From positions 7,107,988-7,171,987 of the forward strand of contig CM051022.1 of assembly GCA_027704905.1 (NCBI GenBank): DNA of 64,000 nt, read 5' to 3'. The translations under genes were made by a program, and so were the position numbers. The stretch is from Muraenolepis orangiensis (Eukaryota > Chordata > Actinopteri > Gadiformes > Muraenolepididae). Below, piece after piece: positions 52,258 to 63,922 of this stretch. The number at the start of each line of letters is the position of its first letter. Positions within the stretch are counted from its first letter, which is position 1. The notes beneath the pieces are model-generated. The model did not search any database, was not told where the DNA came from, and saw nothing but the letters and a program-made list of their open reading frames with translations.

Positions 52258-52530
52258 CATTATAAATGTAGACACTGTATAATGAACGCCACAGTGAGAT
52301 TGTGTTTAACGGTCCAACTCACACATACCTCCCGGGATTCAAGGAGTTTAACGAGGTAACTAAACATTTAGGAAAGAGAAAGTGTAGACGACCATTTACA
52401 GGCAGATACATATTTGCATTTGTATATTGAGGTCTCGAATCAAATAGGATATGCAACCAGTAGCATTACGTGTAAATATGTCCATACTCACAACAGTCCC
52501 GTATCATGAGCATGATCTTATGTCTGTAAA
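51998..52530. other. No gene recognised; AT and (CATA)n tracts
   Basis: (TA)n/(CATA)n at about 52172-52260; nothing else supported. Confidence 0.5.
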
Positions 52531-53330
52531 TGGATATGTAGTTGTCCATAGACTTCCATAGCTTCCATCCACGTCTCGCCGGTGGGTTTGGCGTGCGGCT
52601 CATACAGAGGTCCTGGGCATGAAGACGAGAACGTATTCCTTTCAGGTGTAGGAGTTTTTAACGCCGTTCGTCTCTTTGCCAGGTCGGCGCTGGTATTGGG
52701 AGTCCCCATAGCGCAGCTTGTGTTGCCTAGAGACTATCTCAGGGCTTTCTCCTTCTCTTGAACCCGGAGAAACTTAACTTGATGAAGGCTCTCGGTTTTG
52801 CCGCATCGGTGTCTCCAGGTCTAGGTGTCTCCAGGTCTAGGGTCAAGGGAGCGGTGGGCTCTCTCCATCTCCGGGGGATCTCCACCAAGGACATCAGCGC
52901 CGATCACCGTCATCAGTCAGTCAGTCCGACACAAACTCCGTAGGGTCTTGGTCCTTCTCACTTCCTTCGGGGAGGTTGATAATCCTCACATTTGTTCTGG
53001 AGCGTCGTGTATTGAGTTCCACGGCGGTTTCGATCTCAGTGACTTTTTCCCGACGTTTTCTTCTATCAATGTTTCAGTGTGGACGAGGCGGCTGTAGAAT
53101 GATGACATCTGTTGTGCCAGCGACTCCGCCGATGATTTAGGTTCTAAAGTTCTAAAGTTATCCCGCTCGTCTCTGAGCAGAACTTCGAGGTCGGCTTTAG
53201 TTATTGGACAGGAGTCCTCAGTGCTAGCCGTGTTGGTAGCTTTAGCACATGCTAGCTAGTTTAGCCGAGACGCCGACTGCTCGAGTAGTCGTCATGTAAA
53301 GTGGCTTACACGTCCTAAACCACCGGACCA
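52530..53330 (-). pseudogene. Decayed L1-type LINE ORF1 (RNA-binding protein)
   Basis: On the minus strand, in several frames, one finds NVRIINLPEGSEKDQDPTEF (near 52985), EMERAHRSLDPRP (near 52850), RAFIK near 52785 and TSADLAKRRTALKTPTP (near 52690). This is the order seen in L1 ORF1 RRM and C-terminal domains. Frames are broken throughout. No ORF2 follows within the window. Confidence 0.65.
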
Positions 53331-53504
53331 GCGGCAGTGCTGTTCGGTAGATAAGAACAATATGAGCCGTTGACTCGGAGCTCCCTCTCGCGCGTCTGCT
53401 CACTGCCTCGTCATACCGGAAGTCTGAATGGTCCTCCTACTGAGGGGGTTAGGACCATGTCTGTAGCCGTTAGCTGCTCGAACTGCGCCCTCTCCACGGG
53501 TTTT

Positions 53505-53870
53505 TAGATTAGATTAGATTAGATTACAAGTACAGTATAATAATTTTGCATCTAACCAGAGGGCAAATGTTGCAGTAAAGTGCATGGTATTTTATTACTG
53601 CCAATTTGCACTATACGTATTGTTGTATATTGTATATACCTACGTATTACTGTAATAATACTGTAAATTGTGCAATTAATCTATCAATATCTTTAGATTT
53701 CATTTAGTTATATTTTTTTATACTAGTTTAGTTTAGTTTGTTGTTATTTAGTTTTTAGGTATTAGTATATTTTGTGTGCATTTATTCCCCCTGTTTCAAC
53801 TGTTGCGCCTTAATTTCCCTCGGGATAAATAAAGTTATCTTGAATCGTGAATCTTGAATCTTGAATATAA
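53505..53870 (+). mobile_element. Nested LINE 3' tails
   Basis: An inverted 'taatctaatctaatc' tail (53505-53595) abuts a plus-oriented tail ending 'ccctcgggataaataaagtt' and 'cttgaatcttgaatctt' (53600-53870). Confidence 0.65.
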
Positions 53871-53879
53871 TATATGTTT

Positions 53880-54260
53880 AAATAATGTTTAAATTTACAG
53901 GTTAAAAGACAGTCTAGGTATAAATGTGATATGAGCATAATAATAGGTATATGTATATACAGGTAAGTGATCATTTAACAGGTAGTGATCAGGGGTATGC
54001 TATTATTGAAAGCAGGATACAAGTATATAGATGTGAATGTATATACAAGTGAGCATATAACAATGTATATTTTATTACATTGATTTATATATATACATAT
54101 TGCTCTTTTCTGTGCCGATATTTTGCATTTTATAAATTGCATTTTTATTCTATTTTTATAACTGCTGTCTGTCGTCGGGTTTTGCACATAAGATTTTCAC
54201 ATCACTGCTTTATACTTGTGTAAACTGTGAAGTGACAATAAACTTGACTTGACTTGACTT
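53880..54260 (+). mobile_element. Retroposon tail, 'aataaacttgacttgact' family
   Basis: Ends 'gtgaagtgacaataaacttgacttgacttgac' with 'ctgctgtctgtcgtcgggt' before it, as in the minus copy at 19977-20230. Confidence 0.65.
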
Positions 54261-54261
54261 G

Positions 54262-55160
54262 ACGTATGGCAAATATAAATGTATATGTATATACAGGAGT
54301 AGGAGCAGTTCTATCAACATATATATCAATATATATATATATATTGGGCGGTTTTCACCACCCTCTGCAGCGCTTTCCGGAAACAGTGCAGTTGCCATAC
54401 CACACTGTGATGCAGTTGGTGCTGATGCTTTCAATAGCACACCGGTAAAAGAGGGGGACAGGTGGGCTTTCCTCAGTCTCCTCAGGAAGAAGAGGTGTGC
54501 CTTCTTTACCAGTGAGGCAGTATTGAGGGACCAGGAGAGGTCTTCGTGGATGTGGACCCCCAGGAATTTGAAGCTGGAGACACGCTCGACCTCCGCTCCG
54601 TTGATGAGGATGGTGGCGTGTGCGCCAACTCTGGTCTTCCTGAAGTCCACGATGAGCTCCTTGGTCTTCTTGGTGTTGAGGGCCTGGTGGCGCACCACGC
54701 CACCAGGTGCTGGACCTCCTCCCTGTAGGCTGCCTCATCGTTGTTTTTGATGAGGCCCACCACCGTTGTGTCGTCAGCAAACTTGATGATGGTGTTTGTA
54801 CCATGTACAGGAGTGCAGTCGGGGGTAAAGAGGGAGTAGAGGAGAGGGCTCAGCACAGCCTTGTGGAACGCCGGTGTTTAGGGTGAGGGTGGAGGTGAGG
54901 TGGTCTAACCTGACTGACTGGGGTCTGTTGGTTAGGAAGTCTAGTAACCAGTTACAAACTGAGGGGTTGATGTCAAGGTTCTTGGTTTTCATGAGGTCAC
55001 CAAGTTTGAAGATGAGTTTGGAGGGGATGATGGTGTTAAATGCTGAGCTGAAGTCTATGAACAGCATTCTCAGGTGGGTGTTGCTCAGGTGCATCTCTAT
55101 GTAATGTAGCCTCCAAGACACGGGGGGTGTAACAGGTGAGGTACCTCTGGTACAGCACAC
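54262..55160 (-). mobile_element. Rex1/CR1-like LINE reverse transcriptase, 5'-truncated
   Basis: Minus-strand frames give [14 protein letters not shown], then [13 protein letters not shown], the catalytic [25 protein letters not shown] and FKFLGVHIHEDLSW, and end near CGMATALFPES. This is the palm-to-thumb region of a CR1/Rex1-type reverse transcriptase in the right order. Frameshifts (near 54850 and 54700) make it inactive. Confidence 0.88.
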
Positions 55161-55688
55161 ACATTACATCACCCTGCGATGTATCGGACGTATCGACAGA
55201 CTACTGTCTAAAACAAGTTTAATCTGACGTTTGGAACAACTGAGAACCAAGGGGGGGTCTGGGGTCATGGAGAGGTCACACCGCTGCATCGTGTCGCCTT
55301 GGATGTGTTGGAAATGTCCTTACAATTGTTTGGGGGGGGGTGAAACAATGGAGTAGCAATTCTCCATGATGGGAAGAGATGAGAGGAGAGGAAAGGATAG
55401 GAGGAGAAGGAGGAGAGGAGAGAAGGGGAGAGGATAAGGAGGACAGCAGAGGAGAGGAGAGGCCAGGAGAAGAGACGAGAAGAGAGGAGGAGAGAAGAAA
55501 GGAGAGGAGAGGTGAGAGAGCTGATGGAAATTCAAGCGCTGTGGTTGAATTGAAAGTTGGCGGTTAAAGTGTGTGTGCCAGTGATCAGGTCTACAGCTGT
55601 ATTTAGAAGATAAAATACATAGTATTTATGAAAATACATTAGTGAGATCTGCCTCTTAAGACCTTGTGTGGGACCCTAGCCAGTGGTG

Positions 55689-55725
<37 letters not shown>

Positions 55726-56064
55726 TGTGTGTGTGTGTGTCTCTCTGTGTCTGCGTCTGTCTCCTGGACTCTTGTCTTATACAATGTGAATATGTAATTC
55801 AGGCATGTAGTATGGGGTCTAATGTTCAGGGTTTCTAAATATAAACGAAGATTCTTGAAGTAGGTAAAAAGCACCTTTTTTAATATCAGGTATATTTCAA
55901 TTGACAGTTTCCAGTGTGTCAGACCCCCTGTGGCTCCGTCAGACGACCATAAATACATCCATCACTTTGGTGGGAAAAACGAAACGGGTATAATAAAAGT
56001 GAAACTGTACACAGTCATATTTGACTGTCACACGCACGCGCACACACACGCACACACACACACA

Positions 56065-56095
<31 letters not shown>

Positions 56096-56878
56096 TTCCA
56101 ACTTAAAAGTTGTTTCTAATATACTGTGCCAAAAAGTGATGCTAAATAGTTTACAAAAACCGTGATTGTAAATATATAAATATCTATAAAAAAAATTGAG
56201 TTTTCTGTGGGGTGAATTAAAAAAAGGGTGATTGGCAGAACATATCACACAGAAAGAACACAATTATGTAATGATTATTTACACAGTTTTAAAAATAAAA
56301 TGCAGAAACACATAAAGTGGACACTTTTCTCAAATATTCATTGACCTATAAAAACCTGTTGAATATTGTTGTCAGTATTGGTAATATAACGTCATGATTA
56401 CAACACAGACATATACACACATTTAACATGATCAAGTCATGATTATCGGGTCCTACAAAACAATGCTTGTGTTTCTCCATTTACCACAGAGAGCCAAATG
56501 TTGGGGTTTCAAAGTTCACCAGGATGACTTGAAATATCCTGAGGTTCTATGAATTAATAATACTTATTCTGATCTCAGAACTCTCCAGGCACTTAATACT
56601 ACTTATGTCTCTGATTGGTCCATTGTATTGAACGACTGTTGCAATACAACAATCTGACAACAGAGGGCGCTGTTGCTACAGTGTGGTTACTCATTAAGAA
56701 CCTCTCGTCAAAAACACTTATAACATTAATATTCACCTTTTGGTTTTGTGTTGTGTAAAACCATATGTACGACATTTTGCTGCATTTTTGAGAAACATTT
56801 AGAGGGAAAAAATATATGTGGTGGATAGATTAGGCACTAGCAGTGAGTGTATTTGAGCATATAGGAACGAGCTCCCGG
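55161..56878. other. Intergenic: purine-rich tract, (GT)n and (CA)n; no gene recognised
   Basis: Purine-rich GAGGAGA DNA at 55376-55520, (GT)n at 55691-55745, (CA)n/(CACG)n at 56030-56095. I see no exon here. Confidence 0.6.
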
Positions 56879-56884
56879 TTTATT
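56879..56884 (-). terminator. Candidate poly(A) signal of podxl
   Basis: AATAAA on the minus strand, 135 nt after the podxl stop codon. Confidence 0.4.
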
Positions 56885-57018
56885 TCCATGACATGGCTGT
56901 GGTAAAAACACTTGAGTTGTTGTTTTAGGGAGGACCTGGGATAGTTTGGATCCTCCTCTACTTCCTACACTCTTTGAGTCATTTTATATCCTCCTCCTCC
57001 TCCTCCTCCTCCTCCTTC

Positions 57019-58455
57019 CTACAGATGTGTGTCCTCCTCGTCGGGTAGCTTGTTCATGATCTCCATGGGGACGATCCAGCTGTCGTTGAATTGGCTGCAG
57101 AGTGTCTTCTTCTCCATCATCTTCTCTGTCTTTTTCTCTGTCATCTCCGGCTGCACCTCCATCACCTCCAGTGTGGGGTTGTCGTGGTAACCATTCTCCA
57201 CCGTGTGCAGCTCCTCCGTCAGGTGTTGCTGTCAGGGGAGGAACGGCAGCAAATACAATTTCATTAAGCATTTTTTAGCATGTTTTTATTTTACAATTTC
57301 AGATTTTCTGATTTGGGGATTTTGGAATTTCAGAAATGCTTCACATTTGAACATTTTTGGATTAAACTCTTACCCTAACCCTCCAACCCTTACCCTCTAA
57401 CCCTAACCCTCTAACCATAACTCTCTAACCATAACCCTCTAACCCTCTAACCCTCTAACCATAACTCTCTAACCATAACCCTCTAACCATAACCCTCTAA
57501 CCCTCTAACCCTAACCCTCTAACATTAACCCTCTAACCCTAACCCTCTAACCCTAACCCTCTAACCCTAACCCTCTAACCATAACTCTCTAACCATAACC
57601 CTCTAACCCTCTAACCCTCTAACCCTAACCCTCTAACCCTCCTTGTCACCGGGCATTTGAAGAGCTCACAGGCCGCTGGGACCAGGCTTGGTCACCTGGT
57701 TCTCGTGGTAGGGCTTGCGATGGTGGGTGGCGTAGATCCCCAGGCCGATGATCATGGCCAGCAGAGCTCCGCAGGAAGCCAGGATGGCGATCAGCGTGGT
57801 CTTGTCCCCCGGCTTGGACAGGGACTTCTCCTGGAGGAGAGAGGAGGAGATCGTAAAGCCAGGCTGTGAAGTCACGGCCCTAGCCGGTCTTATCCGGTCT
57901 TATCCAGTCCTATACTGTCTTATCCGCCGGTCCTATCCGGTCTTATCCGGTCCTATCCTGTCTTATCCGGTCATATCTGATCTTATCCAGTCCTATCCGG
58001 TCCTTCTATCGCTACACTCTCCTTTTAAACTGTGTTTGTACAGGAAAATCCTTTACATAGCGAGTGTGAATAGCCAATCAGCCGGGGCAGATCAGCGCCA
58101 ATCCGAACACTCATATTTAAGACACACATGTCGCTAATTAGCATGATTCAATATCTATACAATATAATACGTATATATCTATAATAATCATAGTAGTTCT
58201 TACCTTTTGGATGTCTTTGTAATACTGCTTGGCCTTCGTGTCTTCCACTGGAGGAAATAACAGCCCATTATGAAATCCGATGAATTGACCTCGCACCGTA
58301 ATAATAATAAGAAATTCCGGAGTACCTTTGATGCTTATGTTGACGCTGTTCAACTCTATGTCTTGTCCCTGCTGGGACCAACTCACGGTACAGCTGCCCT
58401 GGAGCAGCCCGGGCATCAGCCTCTCACAGAGGTCCACCAGGTCCTGCTCCTCAGG
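57019..58455 (-). CDS. podxl: Podocalyxin, C-terminal four exons
   Basis: CD34-family sialomucin of podocytes, endothelium and other polarised cells. Its cytoplasmic tail binds NHERF PDZ proteins and ezrin. Minus-strand exons: 58455-58326, 58247-58204, 57830-57696, 57228-57019, all GT-AG, phases joining to 172 residues and a TAG. The order is an extracellular juxtamembrane part ([24 protein letters not shown]), a membrane segment ([20 protein letters not shown]), and a tail with [37 protein letters not shown] and the C-terminal DTHL PDZ ligand. The YHDN and DSWIVP blocks are podocalyxin/endoglycan-specific; podocalyxin is preferred but podxl2 is not excluded. The mucin and cysteine exons are not found upstream within the window: beyond 58455 there is a SINE and then duplication copy B. 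So the gene is partial here. Confidence 0.85.
57366..57645. repeat. Telomere-like (CCCTAA/CCCTCTAA)n array in podxl intron
   Basis: About 280 bp of CTAACCCT, CTAACCCTCTAACC and CTAACCAT variants, all C-rich on this strand. It is interstitial and lies in the last podxl intron. Confidence 0.92.
57885..57998. repeat. Decamer repeat (GGTCTTATCC)n in podxl intron
   Basis: About eleven units of GGTCTTATCC/GGTCCTATCC. Confidence 0.9.
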
Positions 58456-58609
58456 CTACCAGACAGAGAGAGACCACCGTGACTCAACAATACAAATGGA
58501 CACCATCTTTGCATTCACAACCAGCTACATGGGGTCAGGGTGGCTGGGACTGCATCCCATCTAACACTAAATCTTGTTCAAATGTAATGCTTTGCTATGT
58601 ATTGGACTT

Positions 58610-58885
58610 CACACAGCTAGGGGGTCATTTAGCACCACGGCTGGCTGCAGGCTCTGTCCGGAGGCTAAGCAGGGCTGGGCCAGGTCCATCCTTGGATGGG
58701 AGACCAGATGGTGCAGGGGGAAATGTTGGTCAGTAGGGAGCGCTCATCACTCTGGCCTAAATAATTTCTTCAACAGGGGCGCTAACCCTGGTGTCTCTGT
58801 ACCACTCATCACTAGAGTAGGGTGGTGAGCGCTGAAAATAGATTCTGTCTCAAAAGGTGCTTTACAATGAATGAATCATTTTTCA
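58610..58885 (+). mobile_element. 5S rRNA-derived SINE (SINE3-like)
   Basis: 'gaggctaagcagggctgggcc' and 'ccttggatgggagaccag' reproduce the 5S rRNA internal promoter (box A/intermediate element/box C order). A body with 'gggcgctaaccctggtgtct' and 'aaaaggtgctttacaatgaa' follows. It is a retroposon, not a 5S gene: the 5S part is partial and diverged. Confidence 0.75.
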
Positions 58886-59041
58886 TATTATTTCCAGGTG
58901 AAATTCATCATGTGTTTTAATGAATGAATATCTCCTCTCAAAGCTTGAATCTCTCTTCTATCTCTATTGTAGTAATCCATCTCTTCTTTGGTTCCTCTAA
59001 GAAGAATTTCAAGAAATCCATTTTTTGACAGCTCCATTTTT

Positions 59042-61800
59042 TTACACAAACACATTTCAAGTTATTTTTATTTGCAACAATGTACAATGGAACGCTTACT
59101 CCCACAGTATGAATGTCCTACAACAATACTATACTATACTTAACAATACTATAAACAACACTTCATACTACCTATGATATTCTATAAACATTTCCCATCT
59201 TGCATGTCAGCCAGTGTCTCTGTGGCCTAGTGGAGAGGCATGTTGGGGTTATTTTGTAGCAACGCTCTTTATTGGTACACTACATGGCACCTGGACTGGA
59301 ACACCTCCTGGACTGGAACACCTCCCGGACTGGAACGCCTCCCTCTACGATCTGAAACACACAGGGAACAATACTGTTTAATAAGTCAAAAGAATACTAC
59401 TGGAACTACACATAACTAGGCAGTACAGAGAATTGTGTTGGAAGTATTCAGTGCAGTAAACACTACAATTCTAGGTACTACAGAACTTTACCCTACAACA
59501 CTGGGAACTACAGTAAACAGGAGGTACTACAACATCACTAGGCTCTATTGACTGATTAACACACACTAAATCACTATGGTATTTTTAAAATAAGTCGACC
59601 TCTGACCTTTAGGGGATTAATGAGGTGTCACCTTACCTTGAAATCCTTGTTGGTTCAGGGGGCGTTGCCATGGCAGCACCGGTCATCTGGTCCTGCAGGA
59701 CCGTGATTGGTCAGCAGCTACACAGGAAGCTAATTGAAAGAATTACAAATATAGTAACAACTTAATGTCATACTGGTCAATACGTCCATACTCATTACAT
59801 ATCTAATACAAATCTATGTATAAAAATATCAACACTAGTATTCCACTGCATCATGCAATAGGTTACCTACCGGTATAAGTAATGCAACATGAATAAATGA
59901 TTAGAATTACTTAAATACTAGTAAACCAACATTCATTAATAACAATTAACACATCAAAAAATATGTAAAATATAAAGTAAAATATAATTCCAGCCAAAAT
60001 TTCAAAATGTGTGGGTTCAAGGACCCCCTCAGAATCGGAACACCAATTAAACATACCATTTGTACTCTTAGATGCCATTGGAACTATTTGTATTAGAAAT
60101 CGTTTCAACCTAAATACATCAGAGATGTTTCATAGTAATAAACAGAAACAATTCAATTTGAATCATGTTAATACCACTTATAAACAGAGGGTCATTTTAT
60201 TGTAATTGCATTTTGACTCAACTTGATGGAATTGGTAGTAAGCATTCCATTGTACTTGTACTTCTATTGTACGTTGCAAATGCCAAATAAAAACATCTTG
60301 ATCATCTTTATACATTTCAATGAAATGATCCTAAAAGCTTTCAGAACAGTTAACAGTAACAAGATTAACAGTGACAACAGTAACAAGACAGTCCTATGAC
60401 TATGAACAGTAACAAGACATAGTCCTATGACTATGAACAGCAACAAGATTAACAGTCACAAGACAAAGTCCTATGATGTACAGTAACAAGATGAACAGTA
60501 ACAAGACAGTCCTATGACTATGAACAGTAACAAGACAGTCTTATGACTAGTAGTAAAAAGACTGGCGTGGTCCTATTGAACCCACCCAGACATTTAAAAT
60601 GTCCAGTCTAAGGCTAACTTTCATTAAGTGCTTCCACTTTCAAATAATGAACGTATTGCTCCTTAAATGATTGGCAGAAAGCTCTGAACAAATCATAACA
60701 GAAGTAATCAAAGCAGCGTTACAGAACACATTGATATGTACGACAGGAGCTTAAGGGTTATATTCTAGGTGCTTTGTAATCAGATCTCGCTTTGGATTGG
60801 CTGGCTTCATGGCACCTGAAGACACATGACGCACTTCAGTCTCCGGTCGCTGTTCTCAATAAAAACCAAACTCAACATAGTCGTCCTATTTTATCAATTG
60901 AGCAAGTTTGGGCTTAGCGTGACATGACGATGTGGAGTGACCGGACTCACTTAAATATTGATCCGTATTTAGCTTGCAAGCTAGCGAGATGGCTAATAAG
61001 CAGAGCTACGCAGCAGCAGAAACGGTTGGTTGTGATTGAAGTGAATAAGTCTTGATTAACGTGATGTGTCACAATCACATCACAGTTTCTATTGGCCCAA
61101 AGCCAACATGGGTGGGAGTAATGAACACAATATGCTTGATTGATTGGCGCAAATGGAGTTTTTTTATTTATTTATTATATTTCCCAAAAATATTTCTCGG
61201 ACCCCCTGGCTATGGGTCCATAGTTTGAGAACCAGTGCACTAGACTACACATTGATATGAACGTTGAGATGATAGAGTAACAGTCACCTGTCAGAGACCT
61301 GCTCCAGGTCCATCTTCTGGTCACTGTGGAGGAGCAGCTGGCCGACCGAGTCACGCAGCACACATGAAGGTGATGAAGGCGATGCTCCAGGCGCAGTCCA
61401 GCAGCAGCTTGGCAGCCGCCATGGTGCAGGTCACAGGTCAACCACTAGAGACAGAACACACAAGGTCAGGCTCTGGGAGGAGCAGAGCATGATGGGAGAT
61501 GAGGTCCGTCTGTTTAAACTACAAAAAAACTCTACAAGTTCACCTTGACTTATGAGCCAAGAAAATATGTACTTTATATTCCCAGATGGGAAATGTGCCA
61601 CAACAGAAACTACAGGACAGTAATATCATTTAAAAAATAACACTACAATTAACAGAAAGTAGACGCATGATTCAATCTTAATAGACAGTGACGTGTGCCA
61701 TTAATATTTCTTGCCAACGTTATCATCGACACAACAAACCCAACCACATATTCATCATCACACAGCGTTGACCTGTACAGTTTAGGCTGATAATAACTGG
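59042..61800. repeat. Direct segmental duplication, copy B
   Basis: Colinear with 47641-51595 with substitutions and small indels, lacking the tRNA-like block. Opens with a Rex1-type LINE tail (59045-59200). Confidence 0.92.
59258..61444 (-). pseudogene. Small minus-strand gene or pseudogene of unknown identity, copy B
   Basis: Exon equivalents 61444-61288, 59717-59637 and 59351 to about 59258, with AATAAA at 59273-59268. The first exon has the same ATG (61422) and the same early stop/frameshift as copy A, so that change predates the duplication. The second exon is one base shorter than in copy A (81 against 82 bp). The last exons differ strongly (here IVEGGVPVREVFQ). This pattern suggests absence of coding constraint, or that these parts are UTR. 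Confidence 0.38.
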
Positions 61801-61814
61801 ACTCTAACACACTG

Positions 61815-61817
61815 GAC

Positions 61818-61863
<46 letters not shown>

Positions 61864-62215
61864 GACGTGTGTGTGTGTGTATATATATATAGCCACCTTG
61901 GGAGTTTCACCCAAGGAAATATTAACATGTTTTCAGTTATAGGTAGGACACACAGGTTCGAATACTAATGGAGCAAGAGACGTGGTTTCAATTCATCAAA
62001 AATATACAATTTTATTTAAGCACAAGTCAATTGTTAAAATACAGTTTAAAACAGTCGCACATGGCCGTAACACAAAGGGGAAAATTATATATATAAATAT
62101 ATATATATATACATATATATGTGTATATATGTGTATATATATATATATATATGTGTATATATATATATGTGTATGTGTATATATATATATATATATATGT
62201 TATATATATATATAA
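61815..62215. repeat. GT/AT microsatellites
   Basis: (GT)n-(TA)n mixes at 61817-61890 and (TA/TGTATA)n at 62085-62215. The 180 bp between holds nothing I can name. Confidence 0.92.
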
Positions 62216-62313
62216 CCCTGGATGTTTCAAAAACAGTCTATATTACAAACGCAACTATAATGTACACCTAGATTGACGAAAGAATGACAAAGACCTCAAA
62301 TTAATTTTACTAT

Positions 62314-63922
62314 TTAATGAACAACAGGGGGGTCAAGAGGACTGTCCTGGTCCCGCTGTGCGGGCGGCCCCAGCTCCTCCATCTGGTGCTGCTGGACCCT
62401 CTCCAGGTCCTCCATCCGCCGGTGGAGCAGAGACACCTCCCACCTGTGCTGCTCCTCCTGGAGGAGGGAGGGGAACACACAACAACACGTCCTGCCATTG
62501 GAGCCACGTACTGTATTTACTACTCAAAAACCAGCGTCCCTCATATGGTGGGCTCCACTGCAGATGAATAGTTTTATAAGTTGACAAACCTTAAATACTA
62601 TTATTTTTTACTAACCAATTTAGTCAATTTTGATTACAATTTTGATTCTCAAGGTTCAACTCTTAACCATTGAACATTTTTCAATTGGTGGCACTTCCAG
62701 AAACAAGAATCTAACTATAGGCGCGGTGTGACTGAACGTACTAACGAAACATTTACATCGACTGTCGTGATGTGGGACGAGGGCGCGGCAAAGTGCGAGG
62801 AGGGAGGGAAGGCGGGGCCTGCTCCGGTCGTGGCCTGGTGGCCCAATAGGAGCTGGCCGAACTCGCTGTGTCGTCGCTGGAGCTCCTTGAGCCGCCTGTT
62901 GAGAATTAATTGTTCCTCCGAGTGGGCGGGACGTCTGTGGGGTGGGGATGGGGGGAGAGAACGTGAACATTCACTCTTCTCATCTGGCTTGTGATTAGTA
63001 GAGCAAGTGTATGTTCTACATGCTGGTGTGTTCCACATTCTAGGCTAGCTGTGTGCTTGTGTATGCGTTTGTTTTTTCTTGAGATTGCACACCAGAACAT
63101 AATCTAAGACAAGACTTGTGTTTCCTAAAACCTAGGCTTGTCCTAAAACCTAGGCTTGTGTCCTAAAACCTAGACTTGTCCTAAAACCTAGACTTGTGTC
63201 CTAGAACCTACTCGTGTGTCCCAGAACCTGGACTAAAGGGGCTCTTGTGTCCTAAAACCTAGACTTGTGTGTCCCAGAACCTGGACTAAAGGGGCTCTTG
63301 TGTCCTAAAACCTAGACTTGGGTGTCCTAAAAACTAGACTTGTGTCCTAGAACCTAGACTTGTGTGTCCCTGGACTAAAGGGGCTCTTGTGTCATAAACC
63401 TAGGCTTGTGTCCTAAAACCTAGACTCGTGTCACAGAACCTGGACTAAAGGGGCTCTTGTTTCCTAAAACCTAGACTTGTGTCCTAGAACCTACACTTGT
63501 GTGTCCCGGAACCTGGACTAAAGGGGCTATTGCTATTGTCTTAAAACCTAAACTTGTTTCCTAAAACCTAGACTTGTGTCCTAAAACCTAGACTAGTGTG
63601 TCCCAGAACCTGGACTGAAGGGGCTCTTGTGTCCTAAAACCTAGACTTGTGTGTCCTAAAAACTAGACTTGTGTGTCCTAAAACCTAGACTAGTGTGTCC
63701 CAGAACCTGGACTGAAGGGGCTCTTGTGTCCTAAAACCTAGACTTGTGTGTCCTAAAAACTAGACTTGTGTGTCCTAGAACCTAGACTTGCGTGTCCTAG
63801 ATCGTGGAGTCTCACCTCTTGGCGGCACTGCTGATCTCCAGCTTTAGCTCCTCTATCTTGGCCTCCAGCAGCTGGATCTTGTTGTGCAGCCTGTTCTCCT
63901 TGTTCTCCGTCTGATTTTTCCT
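62314..63922 (-). CDS. cep83: CEP83-like second copy, last three exons
   Basis: Minus-strand exons 63922-63816, 62934-62757 and 62457-62314 correspond to exons 13, 14 and 15 of the complete gene. Lengths are 107/107, 178/172 and 144/144. All splice sites and the TAA stop are kept and the frame is open. Exon 14 has an in-frame difference, EEQLILNRRLKELQ here against EEFRRLKELQ, plus substitutions (FGQLL for FRQLL, TTVD for TVPTVN). Exon 13 has NQTENKEN for KQTENKEN. Earlier exons would lie beyond the window. It is a paralogue or allelic copy under apparent constraint; which of the two copies is the authentic gene cannot be told. Confidence 0.85.
63110..63800. repeat. ~20-bp VNTR in the second cep83 copy
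   Basis: Reverse-orientation 'cttgtgtcctaaaacctaga' units with 'gaacctggactaaaggggct' inserts, homologous to 45190-46070 but with a different unit order and about 190 bp shorter. Confidence 0.95.

Noticed and set aside
58620..58720. 5S rRNA gene
   Set aside because: Only the internal promoter part matches, with substitutions, and a SINE body follows.
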